A stretch of DNA of 64,000 nt from Burkholderiaceae bacterium (GTDB lineage: Bacteria; Pseudomonadota; Gammaproteobacteria; Burkholderiales; Burkholderiaceae_D), in the NCBI GenBank assembly GCA_004298905.1, contig SCTK01000004.1, positions 185,835 through 249,834 on the forward strand, read 5' to 3'. Positions within the stretch are counted from its first letter, which is position 1; each line of letters starts with the position of its first letter. The notes beneath the pieces are model-generated. The model saw nothing but the letters and a program-made list of their open reading frames with translations. It was not told the DNA's origin and ran no database searches. Positions 57,907-64,000 of this stretch are shown here, one piece after another. Made by a program: the position numbers and the translations under genes.

Positions 57907-59256
57907 TTACAGGAGGGAACGTGGGCGCGCTGCGGCGGGCAGATCCACGCGCGCCAGTTTCGATTTGGCCAATGGTGGATTCTTGGCGAAGTAACGTTTG
58001 ATGCCCGCGAGAATCGCGTCGGCCAGTTGTTCCTGATAGGCATCGTCGTTCAGGCGCGCTTCTTCCTGCGGGTTGCTGATGAAAGCGGTCTCGATCAGGA
58101 TGGAGGGAATATCCGGCGCCTTGAGCACGGCAAACCCCGCCTGCTCCACCTGCGCCTTGTGCAGGTCGTTGATCTGCCCCAGTTCACCCAGCACGGCCTG
58201 GCCCACTTTCAGGCTGTCATTGATTTGTGCGGTGGTGGAAAGATCAAGCAGCACCGAGGCGAGCTGCTTGTTTTGCGTGTTGATGTTGACCCCGCCGATC
58301 AGGTCGGCGGCATTTTCCTTGTCGGCCAGCCAGCGCGCGGCGGTGCTGCTGGCGCCGCGTTCGGACAGCGCAAACACCGATGAGCCCCGCGCATCCGGGC
58401 GCACAAAGGCATCGGCATGTACCGAGACAAACAGATCGGCCTGCACGCGCCGGGCTTTTTGCACGCGTACATTCAGCGGCACAAAGTAATCGTCGTCGCG
58501 CGTCAGCATCACGCGCATATTCGGTTCCTGCGAAAACTTTTTTTGCAAGCGTTGGGCAATCGACAGCACCACATCTTTTTCGCGGCTGCCGCGCCGTCCG
58601 ATGGCGCCGGGATCTTCGCCGCCGTGGCCAGGGTCGAGCGCAATCGTGATCAAGCGCTTGACGTTCTTGCTGTTTGCGTCGGGTACCTTGTCGGTTTGGG
58701 TAATCGCTGGCGGTGTTGCATCGCTGCTGTTGCCGGGCGACGCGGCATCGGGCGCGAGCCGCTTGTCTTGCAGCAGCGCCAGCAAGGGATCGAACGGGCG
58801 CACCGGGTAGAGGTCGAGCACGAGACGGTGCCGATACTCGCCCACCGGTTCCAGCGAAAACACTTGCGGGCTGATCTCTTCTTTCAGATCGATCACCAGC
58901 CGCACCACGCCGGGCCGGTTCTGACCCACGCGCACTTGCTGAATGTAGGGATCGTCGGGCGTGATCTTCGACACCAGTTCGCGCAGCGCGTCGTTCAGTT
59001 GCAGTCCTTCGATATCGACCACCATGCGCTGCGGATTGGCGAGCATGAAATGCGAAAACTTCAACTCGTTGTCGTGCTCCAGCGTAACGCGGGTGTAATC
59101 CTTGGCGGGCCAGACGCGCACCGCCAGCACCTGCGCCGCATGCGACAGACCGGGGACGCAGACCGACAACAGCAGCACCGCACTGCTGCCCAGCACGCGA
59201 CGGCGCGCGGGCGAGGCGGGTGCGTTCAGCGGGTCGGTGCAATCTGGTCCAGACAT
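57907..59256 (-). CDS. amiC: N-acetylmuramoyl-L-alanine amidase AmiC
   Basis: 449 residues from ATG 59256 (AGGAAA upstream). Cleaves the amide bond between glycan and peptide at the division septum. A twin-arginine-type signal (PARRRVLGSSAVLLLSV) fits Tat export, as for AmiC. An AMIN domain (about 55-160) precedes the Amidase_3 domain (about 230-425) with zinc/catalytic residues in ALDPGHGGEDPGA, FVSVHADAF and ILIETAFISN. Its first 31 bases overlap the 3' end of tsaE, a usual pairing (tsaE-amiC). Confidence 0.95.
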   Translation of the reverse strand: MSGPDCTDPLNAPASPARRRVLGSSAVLLLSVCVPGLSHAAQVLAVRVWPAKDYTRVTLEHDNELKFSHFMLANPQRMVVDIEGLQLNDALRELVSKITPDDPYIQQVRVGQNRPGVVRLVIDLKEEISPQVFSLEPVGEYRHRLVLDLYPVRPFDPLLALLQDKRLAPDAASPGNSSDATPPAITQTDKVPDANSKNVKRLITIALDPGHGGEDPGAIGRRGSREKDVVLSIAQRLQKKFSQEPNMRVMLTRDDDYFVPLNVRVQKARRVQADLFVSVHADAFVRPDARGSSVFALSERGASSTAARWLADKENAADLIGGVNINTQNKQLASVLLDLSTTAQINDSLKVGQAVLGELGQINDLHKAQVEQAGFAVLKAPDIPSILIETAFISNPQEEARLNDDAYQEQLADAILAGIKRYFAKNPPLAKSKLARVDLPAAARPRSLL

Positions 59257-59708
59257 TTTTTTCCTGTTGCTGTAGATGCGGAGAGCGTCAACACACGGCC
59301 CGTGCTTGTTGCATCGACCGGCCAACTCAGGCTGAGTTCCAGATCGGGTCGGGGGAGCAGTTCGCCCGCCCGTTCCGGCCATTCGATCAAGGCCACCGCC
59401 GAACCATTCAGATATTCGTCGAAGCCCGCATCCAGCCATTCATCCGGGTCAACGAACCTATAAAAATCAAAGTGATAGAAGTATATGCCAGAAATTACGT
59501 AAGGTTCAACCAAAGTGTAAGTCGGGCTTTTGATGGCTCCGGTCACACCCAGGCTGCGTAGCAAGGCGCGCACCAGCGTCGATTTGCCCGCGCCCAGATC
59601 GCCGTGCAAAAACACCACCATGCCCGGCTGCAATACAGCGCCCAAGCGCTGCGCAAAGGCTGCGGTCGCGGCTTCGTCAGGCAAAGTCAGAGACAGGGAA
59701 TCGGACAT
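59226..59708 (-). CDS. tsaE: tRNA threonylcarbamoyladenosine biosynthesis ATPase TsaE
   Basis: 160 residues from ATG 59708. ATPase subunit needed with TsaB-TsaD for t6A37 of ANN-decoding tRNAs. Walker A HGDLGAGKSTLVRAL, then the family motifs SPTYTLVEPY, YHFDFYRFVDPDEWL and VALIEWPERAGELLP. The frame upstream is the reverse of queG and not coding. The start is only 9 bases from the divergent queG start. Confidence 0.95.
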   Translation of the reverse strand: MSDSLSLTLPDEAATAAFAQRLGAVLQPGMVVFLHGDLGAGKSTLVRALLRSLGVTGAIKSPTYTLVEPYVISGIYFYHFDFYRFVDPDEWLDAGFDEYLNGSAVALIEWPERAGELLPRPDLELSLSWPVDATSTGRVLTLSASTATGKKCLDQIAPTR

Positions 59709-59717
59709 AATGGCTGC

Positions 59718-60800
59718 ATGAATCAAGACTACGATTGGCCAGCGCTGGCACAGGTGATCAAGGCCTGGGGGCGCGAACTCGGGTTTGCGCAGATCGGCAT
59801 TTGCGATACCGATCTGTCGCGTGCCGAACCGCAATTCCAGGCTTGGCTCGCGGCCGGTTACCACGGCAGCATGGATTATATGGCCGCCCACGGCAGCAAG
59901 CGCACGCGCCCGGCTGAGCTGGTGCCCGGCACGCTGCGTATCATCACGGCGCGGCTGGATTATCTGCCGGTCGGCACGCCGGACGAATGGGTCGATCTTT
60001 CCTGGCAACGGGTTGGACAGAAGGATCAAGCCTATCTCTCGCACTACGCGCGCGGCCGCGATTATCACAAGGTCTTGCGCGCACGCTTGCAAACGCTGGC
60101 GGAAAAAATTTCTGTCGAGGTGGGTAACTTTGGCTATCGCGTGTTCACCGATTCCGCCCCCGTGCTGGAAGTGGAACTCGCGCGCAAAAGCGGCCAGGGC
60201 TGGCGCGGCAAGCACACGCTGATGCTGAATCGCGAAGCCGGGTCGATGTTTTTTCTCGGCGAAATTTATACCGATCTACCTTTGCCGGTGGATGCGCCCG
60301 TCACCGAACATTGCGGCAGCTGTCAGGCCTGCATCGACGTCTGCCCGACCCAGGCCATCATCGGCCCTTACAAGCTCGATGCGCGCCGCTGCATTTCCTA
60401 TCTGACCATCGAATTGAAGGGCAGCATTCCGGTTGAGCTGCGTCCGCTGATCGGCAATCGTGTGTATGGTTGCGACGATTGCCAACTCGTCTGCCCGTGG
60501 AATAAATACGCTCAGCGCGCCGTGGTACCCGACTTCGCCGTGCGCAACGGCCTGGACAGCGCCAGCCTGATCGACCTGTTCGCCTGGAGCGAAGCAGAAT
60601 TCAATCAACGTTTAGAAGGCAGCGCCATCCGTCGCATTGGCCACACGCAATGGCTGCGTAACCTCGCTATCGGTCTGGGTAATGCTGACACCACACCGGA
60701 AATAATTTCCGCCCTGCGCGCGCGCAGTGATGACGCTTCACCATTGGTGCGCGAACATGTGCAATGGGCATTGGCTCGGCATGATGCTGTGAAGATATAG
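59718..60800 (+). CDS. queG: epoxyqueuosine reductase QueG
   Basis: 360 residues from ATG 59718. Cobalamin- and Fe-S-dependent reductase for the last step of queuosine at position 34 of tRNAs with GUN anticodons. Two 4Fe-4S clusters are marked by CGSCQACIDVCP and CDDCQLVCPWN. The N-terminal DUF1730 region and C-terminal HEAT-like helices complete the fold. It is divergent from tsaE. Confidence 0.96.
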   Translation: MNQDYDWPALAQVIKAWGRELGFAQIGICDTDLSRAEPQFQAWLAAGYHGSMDYMAAHGSKRTRPAELVPGTLRIITARLDYLPVGTPDEWVDLSWQRVGQKDQAYLSHYARGRDYHKVLRARLQTLAEKISVEVGNFGYRVFTDSAPVLEVELARKSGQGWRGKHTLMLNREAGSMFFLGEIYTDLPLPVDAPVTEHCGSCQACIDVCPTQAIIGPYKLDARRCISYLTIELKGSIPVELRPLIGNRVYGCDDCQLVCPWNKYAQRAVVPDFAVRNGLDSASLIDLFAWSEAEFNQRLEGSAIRRIGHTQWLRNLAIGLGNADTTPEIISALRARSDDASPLVREHVQWALARHDAVKI

Positions 60801-60817
60801 CGGCAGAGAAATTTTCA

Positions 60818-61012
60818 TCCCCCTCTCCCTCCGGGAGAGGGGCTAGGGGTGAGGGAAAGCGGTGCCTGAATCGGCACCCTCCTTGAATCGTAGACCGTTG
60901 GCCCTCACCCGGCCCTGACCAGCGACTTGGCGCGAGCTTTTTGCGCCTAGTCGATTGGCCATGCAGGGCACGGGCCACCCTCTCCCGCTGATGCGGGCGA
61001 GGGAGATTCGGT
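60818..61012. repeat. composite GC-rich repeat downstream of queG
   Basis: Three hairpins in tandem: CCCCTCTCCC (60820-60829) with GGGAGAGGGG (60833-60842); GGTGCC (60861-60866) with GGCACC (60873-60878); and CCCTCTCCCGC (60978-60988) with GCGGGCGAGGG (60993-61003, one mismatch). GGGGTGAGGG at 60846-60855 and CCCTCACCC at 60902-60910 also face each other. This is the common CCCTCTCCC dispersed repeat type of proteobacteria. No gene is seen in 60801-61248. Confidence 0.75.
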
Positions 61013-61054
61013 AGATTAATTTTGCAGCAGTGCTAGATAAAAAATCTTTGCCTT

Positions 61055-61082
61055 CCTCTGCGTTCTCTGTGTACTCTGTCTC
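61055..61082. repeat. decayed half-copy of the CTCTGTGTTCTCTGTG repeat
   Basis: CTCTGCGTTCTCTGTG within 61055-61082 matches one arm of the perfect inverted repeat at 10343-10422 with few changes, and no facing arm is nearby. It suggests an old copy of the same dispersed palindrome. It lies in the spacer before the small basic secreted protein gene. Confidence 0.55.
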
Positions 61083-61248
61083 ATAAGGGAACTCCGACTT
61101 GCTACCGCTAAAGCGGGTGCAAGATCGTAAGTCTCAAAGACCGGCCGACGAAGGTTTGAAGAAAGTGTGGTTGGGCACGAAGTGAGCGTGCCGAGATTAC
61201 ATCCCAGCCCACGCTTGCTGAAACAACTTGATCATGAAGGAGAGAATG

Positions 61249-61560
61249 ATGAAAAAATGGGTGATGTTTTTTTGTGCCGGTTTCTTGGCTGTCGTGAGCA
61301 TTGCAGTTCAGGCACGCGGCGGCCCTGGCGGGCCCGGTAGTGGACCCAATGGTGATCCTGGCGGCACCTCCTCGCAACACATCAGTAACGCAGGCATGAA
61401 AAACACCAACGGCCCCAATGCGGCTGATCGTGACAAGGGGCGTGCGCGCGCCGAAGACAGAAAGAACCGGCATGGAAAGGCTCATGCCAAATCAGGCAAG
61501 CACCACCATAAGAAAAAACATCATCGGTCGGCGAAACATAAAACCGATGCAGGTGAATAA
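61249..61560 (+). CDS. small basic Gly/His/Lys-rich secreted protein
   Basis: 103 residues from ATG 61249 (AGGAG 6 bases upstream; ATG 61246 alternative). Signal peptide MKKWVMFFCAGFLAVVSIAVQA; the mature part of about 80 residues begins RGGPGGPGSGP and continues with Asn/Asp/Gly repeats, then a strongly basic tail (HHHKKKHHRSAKHK). Probably unstructured. The histidine-rich tail could bind metal. No recognisable family. Confidence 0.75.
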   Translation: MKKWVMFFCAGFLAVVSIAVQARGGPGGPGSGPNGDPGGTSSQHISNAGMKNTNGPNAADRDKGRARAEDRKNRHGKAHAKSGKHHHKKKHHRSAKHKTDAGE

Positions 61561-61617
61561 ACCTGTGAAGGTGGATACGCTGCACACTTTGAATTTCAGT
61601 GCCGCAAGGAGACCCCC

Positions 61618-61959
61618 ATGCCCTTCGATCCCGGACTCGCCGCGCGGCTGGATGAACTGGTCGCCGATCGCTTTGCACACATCGCCAACCTCGCACCGAA
61701 AAAAATGTTCGGTGGCATCGGTTATATGTTGAACGGGAACATGTGCTTCGGCATCTACAAAGACATGCTCATGATCCGCGTCGGTGAAACCACCGCCGCC
61801 AAAGTTCTGCAAGAAAAACACGTTCGCCCGATGGACCTCACCGGCAAGATCATGAAAGGCTGGGCCACCGTGCAACCCGAAGCGATGGTGGAAGACCAAG
61901 ACCTGGAACGCTTTTGCAGCTACGCGGTGGATTTTGTTTCGACGCTGCCGGAGAAGTGA
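61618..61959 (+). CDS. TfoX N-terminal domain protein
   Basis: 113 residues with the TfoX_N fold pattern: KKMFGGIGYMLNGNMCFGIYKDMLMIRVGE and the basic C-terminal half. AAGGAG precedes ATG 61618. It lacks the TfoX C-terminal helix-hairpin domain, so it is a stand-alone TfoX-like protein (YjqA type) rather than the competence regulator TfoX/Sxy. Role unknown. Confidence 0.88.
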   Translation: MPFDPGLAARLDELVADRFAHIANLAPKKMFGGIGYMLNGNMCFGIYKDMLMIRVGETTAAKVLQEKHVRPMDLTGKIMKGWATVQPEAMVEDQDLERFCSYAVDFVSTLPEK

Positions 61960-62026
61960 TCGACGACGATGTTATAGATGTATCGTCTCCGTCGCTTCAG
62001 GGCGTTTAATCATTAGGGTGAACAGG

Positions 62027-62494
62027 ATGGATATCAGACAGGCTCGGATACTAGGAACCGTTTGGCTATTGGCTTGGCTTCCGCTCGCTTATTTGTTGCT
62101 TGTGTCCTGGCAGCCGATTCAACTATCCAATTATTCTGAGTTGATCAATGAGATCGTGGAACCCATGGGGCGAGAGTGGGCGCTTGATTTGGTGCTCACG
62201 AGCTTCGGTATTCTTGCCGCCCTCTTGCTTCTTGTTGGCAAGCGAGTGTGGCTAGGCTTCGGTGTCGTTGTCACGGGCTGGTACTTATCGCAGCATCACT
62301 TGACGCCGATTTACGACATTTTTGTGCGCGATGCATCTTCTGTTGGAGATGTTGTCCATCGGATCAATGTCATGAGCAAATATCCAGTAATGCTTGCGTC
62401 AGTTATTTATTTCGACATCTTGTTTCCCGCACTGTGTCTCTGGGTCATGGTTTTTGCGGGTTTGTCGTTACGATCACAGAGAACTATTGGATGA
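62027..62494 (+). CDS. four-segment membrane protein of unknown function
   Basis: 155 residues from ATG 62027 (GTG 62018 possible). Four hydrophobic segments (about 10-28, 50-70, 75-92 and 125-145) with few charges. GC is lower than in the neighbouring genes, and no family is recognised. Its stop is followed directly by the hairpin repeat at 62493-62529. Confidence 0.75.
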   Translation: MDIRQARILGTVWLLAWLPLAYLLLVSWQPIQLSNYSELINEIVEPMGREWALDLVLTSFGILAALLLLVGKRVWLGFGVVVTGWYLSQHHLTPIYDIFVRDASSVGDVVHRINVMSKYPVMLASVIYFDILFPALCLWVMVFAGLSLRSQRTIG

Positions 62495-62529
62495 AAAATT
62501 AAATGGAGTCTGACCCCATTTAATTTTTC
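62493..62529. repeat. palindromic repeat with inverted GGGGTCAGACTC core, possible terminator
   Basis: A perfect 14-bp stem: 62493-62506 with 62516-62529 around agtctgacc. It is the reverse-orientation copy of the inner hairpin at 46520-46546. The AAAAATTAA/TTAATTTTT flanks make it resemble a bidirectional terminator between the convergent membrane protein and cupin genes, overlapping the stop of the first by two bases. Confidence 0.8.
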
Positions 62530-62531
62530 GC

Positions 62532-63011
62532 TCAGTAAGGCGTCCCATCCCAGTGATTAAACTGCCACTGGCCGTTGACCATGATTGCTTGCAGATCATC
62601 GTCGGGATAGGTGACTGTGTCGCCCGCCGTGCGGTCGCCCACTTCCAGGTAAACCACCTCTTCATCCGAACGATTTAGCAGATGGTGTCCATCTCCCGTC
62701 CCCGCCTTGAAGCCCGCACACATGCCCGGCTGCAACTGCGTCTCGCCCGCATTCGTAACTAGCACGGGGTTGCCCTGCAGCACGTAGATGAACTCGTCCT
62801 GCAATGCATGCGCATGGCGCAGCGCGGAGATTGCGCCCGGCGCGATGTGTGTGAGATTGACGCCGAAGTTGGATAGCGCAAACACATCACCCAGCGGCCT
62901 TTTCTCTCTGCCCGCCAGCCGCGATGCAAACGGTTCCGGGGCGAGGGAACGCTTGGCACGAGGGGGGACGTCTTCTGCGATGACGGCGATGGGTTTCGAG
63001 TGGTCTGTCAC
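62532..63011 (-). CDS. cupin domain protein
   Basis: 159 residues from GTG 63011, overlapping the methyltransferase stop by 4 bases (GTGA). One cupin barrel with motif 1 IAPGAISALRHAHALQDEFIYVLQG (metal ligands His, His, Glu) and motif 2 AGFKAGTGDGHHLLNRS. Cytoplasmic. Substrate unknown; related proteins are often sugar- or small-ligand-binding regulators. Confidence 0.88.
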   Translation of the reverse strand: MTDHSKPIAVIAEDVPPRAKRSLAPEPFASRLAGREKRPLGDVFALSNFGVNLTHIAPGAISALRHAHALQDEFIYVLQGNPVLVTNAGETQLQPGMCAGFKAGTGDGHHLLNRSDEEVVYLEVGDRTAGDTVTYPDDDLQAIMVNGQWQFNHWDGTPY

Positions 63012-63796
63012 GATGGCACCTTTCCCTTGATCGCATTCGCCCGCGCGCTAATGGTGATGCGGCCCGCAGCATCTGTCGGCAGTCGTGCGCGCATGCGCGC
63101 TTTGAGAAGCGCGCGATCTTCAGCCGTCATTGCCGCGAGCCTGGCGCTGACGTTCGGCCCGCCCAGGATGGTGGTCCAGTAATCGTCAATATCGGCAAAG
63201 GTGCGTTGCACGGTGATCTCCCGCGTTGCAACGGCCTGCAAACCCGCACTCGTCCACAGGCGCAGCATCTCATCAATGCGCGACGCATCGGCACTTGGCG
63301 CTGCCGGCACTTCAATGCCCATCTCAAGCATTTCAGCCAGCAACGCCGCGTAAGGAAAACCGCCGCCATCCATGTCCCACGCATAGGCCGTCACCGCGCC
63401 GCCCGGGCATACCACGCGCGCCATTTCGGCCACGCCCCTGGCTGGTTCGGGCACAAAGAAAATCACCAGCGGCATCACCGCTGCGTCAAAGCTGTTGTCG
63501 GGGAAAGGCAGCGCCATTGCATCGCCCAGAGAAAACTGCGCCACTCGCGCCACGGCCCGCGTGCGCGCAAAAGCCAGCTGCGCTTCGGATGGGTCGATCC
63601 CCGCAACGGCTGCAGGCGCACACCGCTCAACCAGTAATTCGGTAAACGCCCCATTGCCGCAACCCACATCCAGCCAACGCAGACCCGCCTTCGGGGCCAG
63701 CCAGTCAAGAAAAGTTTCACCGGCAAGCTGACTCCACTTGCCCATGTAGCGTTCGTAGGCAGCTCCATCATTGAAGCGGATTTGGTTTGTTTGCAT
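63008..63796 (-). CDS. class I SAM-dependent methyltransferase
   Basis: 262 residues from ATG 63796 (AGGAAA 8 bases upstream; the frame to 63919 lacks a start site). Methyltransf_11-type fold: motif I LDVGCGNGAFTELL, acidic loop GIDPSEAQL, motif II DAMALPFPDNSFDAAVM, post-motif LVIFFVPEPARGVAEM. Substrate unknown. Coupled to the cupin gene. Confidence 0.9.
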   Translation of the reverse strand: MQTNQIRFNDGAAYERYMGKWSQLAGETFLDWLAPKAGLRWLDVGCGNGAFTELLVERCAPAAVAGIDPSEAQLAFARTRAVARVAQFSLGDAMALPFPDNSFDAAVMPLVIFFVPEPARGVAEMARVVCPGGAVTAYAWDMDGGGFPYAALLAEMLEMGIEVPAAPSADASRIDEMLRLWTSAGLQAVATREITVQRTFADIDDYWTTILGGPNVSARLAAMTAEDRALLKARMRARLPTDAAGRITISARANAIKGKVPS

Positions 63797-63857
63797 TCGG
63801 AGTTTCCTTTGGGCTGCCCCAATTATTTCGTGTGGTGGTTGTCGACAGCAACTTTGT

Positions 63858-63882
63858 AGGGTGAGCAACTTATTGCCCACCC
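63858..63882. repeat. palindromic repeat, second copy of the GGGTG...TTGCCCACC type
   Basis: AGGGTGAGCAA (63858-63868) pairs with TTGCCCACCCT (63872-63882), one mismatch, 3-base loop. It shares its core with the hairpin at 4679-4709. It lies upstream of the methyltransferase gene, and GGGCCCACCC nearby (63939-63948) may be a further degenerate piece. 63883-64000 shows no gene. Confidence 0.6.
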
Positions 63883-64000
63883 TTGTATCTTGTTCACTGT
63901 GATGATTAGCTATTATCACAAGAGGTGAAGAGAGCTTGGGCCCACCCTGAGGATGGGAATCTTGTCGCGTAGATGAAGCCCTTCACCTCACCTTCCACAC

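Noticed and set aside
61103..61200. possible small RNA or riboswitch before the basic secreted protein gene
   Set aside because: Only short unrelated stems (for example GGCACG/CGTGCC) are visible and no known riboswitch core is recognisable.

Overview
The window reads as ordinary chromosome of a Gram-negative betaproteobacterium of the order Burkholderiales, most like Oxalobacteraceae (Herminiimonas/Collimonas/Janthinobacterium type). This rests on gene order: lptD-surA-pdxA-rsmA; miaB-phoH-ybeY-corC-lnt-glyQ-glyS-gmhB-plsC on one strand; hda-perM/purM; and panB-dNK-folK-pcnB. Fe-S QueG, a PEP-CTERM protein and moderately high GC also fit. The genus is inference. There is no phage, plasmid backbone, CRISPR array or intact insertion sequence. 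The accessory signal is small palindromic repeats plus a few poorly described membrane systems.

Layout. 1-4674 (+): outer-membrane biogenesis and rRNA methylation (lptD 3' end, surA, pdxA, rsmA). 4711-16580 (-): a long co-directional train running from a tRNA-CAU gene through a small secreted protein, miaB, phoH, ybeY, corC, lnt, glyQ, glyS, gmhB, plsC, a YgjP-like metallopeptidase and a small membrane protein. It is interrupted by a 103-bp MITE with target-site duplication and by a repeat-rich spacer at 12.9-13.2 kb. 16754-22134 (-): pyrF, a TctD/TctE-like two-component system, a DUF4212 protein and an MHS-family transporter with a large periplasmic insertion. 22258-24210 (+): an LTA-synthase-like phosphoglycerol transferase. 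24239-26616 (-): an M48 protease paired with a DUF898 protein. 26804-28768 (-): groES-groEL behind a perfect CIRCE operator.

28986-34256 (-): a five-gene operon of a MerR/TipAS-type regulator, an ABC ATPase, an FtsX-like permease, a LolA-like periplasmic protein and an outer-membrane beta-barrel. It is preceded by a textbook MerR promoter with a 19-bp spacer. This is the best candidate for an undescribed system here: a probable ligand-inducible envelope export or lipoprotein-trafficking module. 34435-35649: a lipoprotein and a membrane-anchored protein. 35877-39190 (-): glrK-qseG-glrR, a sigma-54 two-component system, divergent from dacB.

40701-46478 (-): panB, deoxynucleoside kinase, folK, pcnB, a HAD phosphatase, hda and a PerM-type AI-2E protein, then purM (+). 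47641-49317 (-): a chemoreceptor-like protein whose sensor domain seems to be at the C terminus. miaA-mutL (-) and a DedA protein (+) follow, then small secreted proteins and an alpha/beta hydrolase. 55133-59708 (-): a PEP-CTERM protein, a membrane-anchored C13 (caspase-like) peptidase, a secreted serine hydrolase, amiC and tsaE. queG (+) leads into a repeat-rich spacer, then a small basic secreted protein, a TfoX-N protein, a membrane protein, and a methyltransferase-cupin pair (-).

At least six families of short palindromic repeat occur between genes; one, with a GGGGTCAGACTC core, is present at three loci. Starts were chosen by ribosome-binding site, signal-peptide position and overlap with the upstream gene. 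Several differ from the longest possible frame, and this is stated where it applies.
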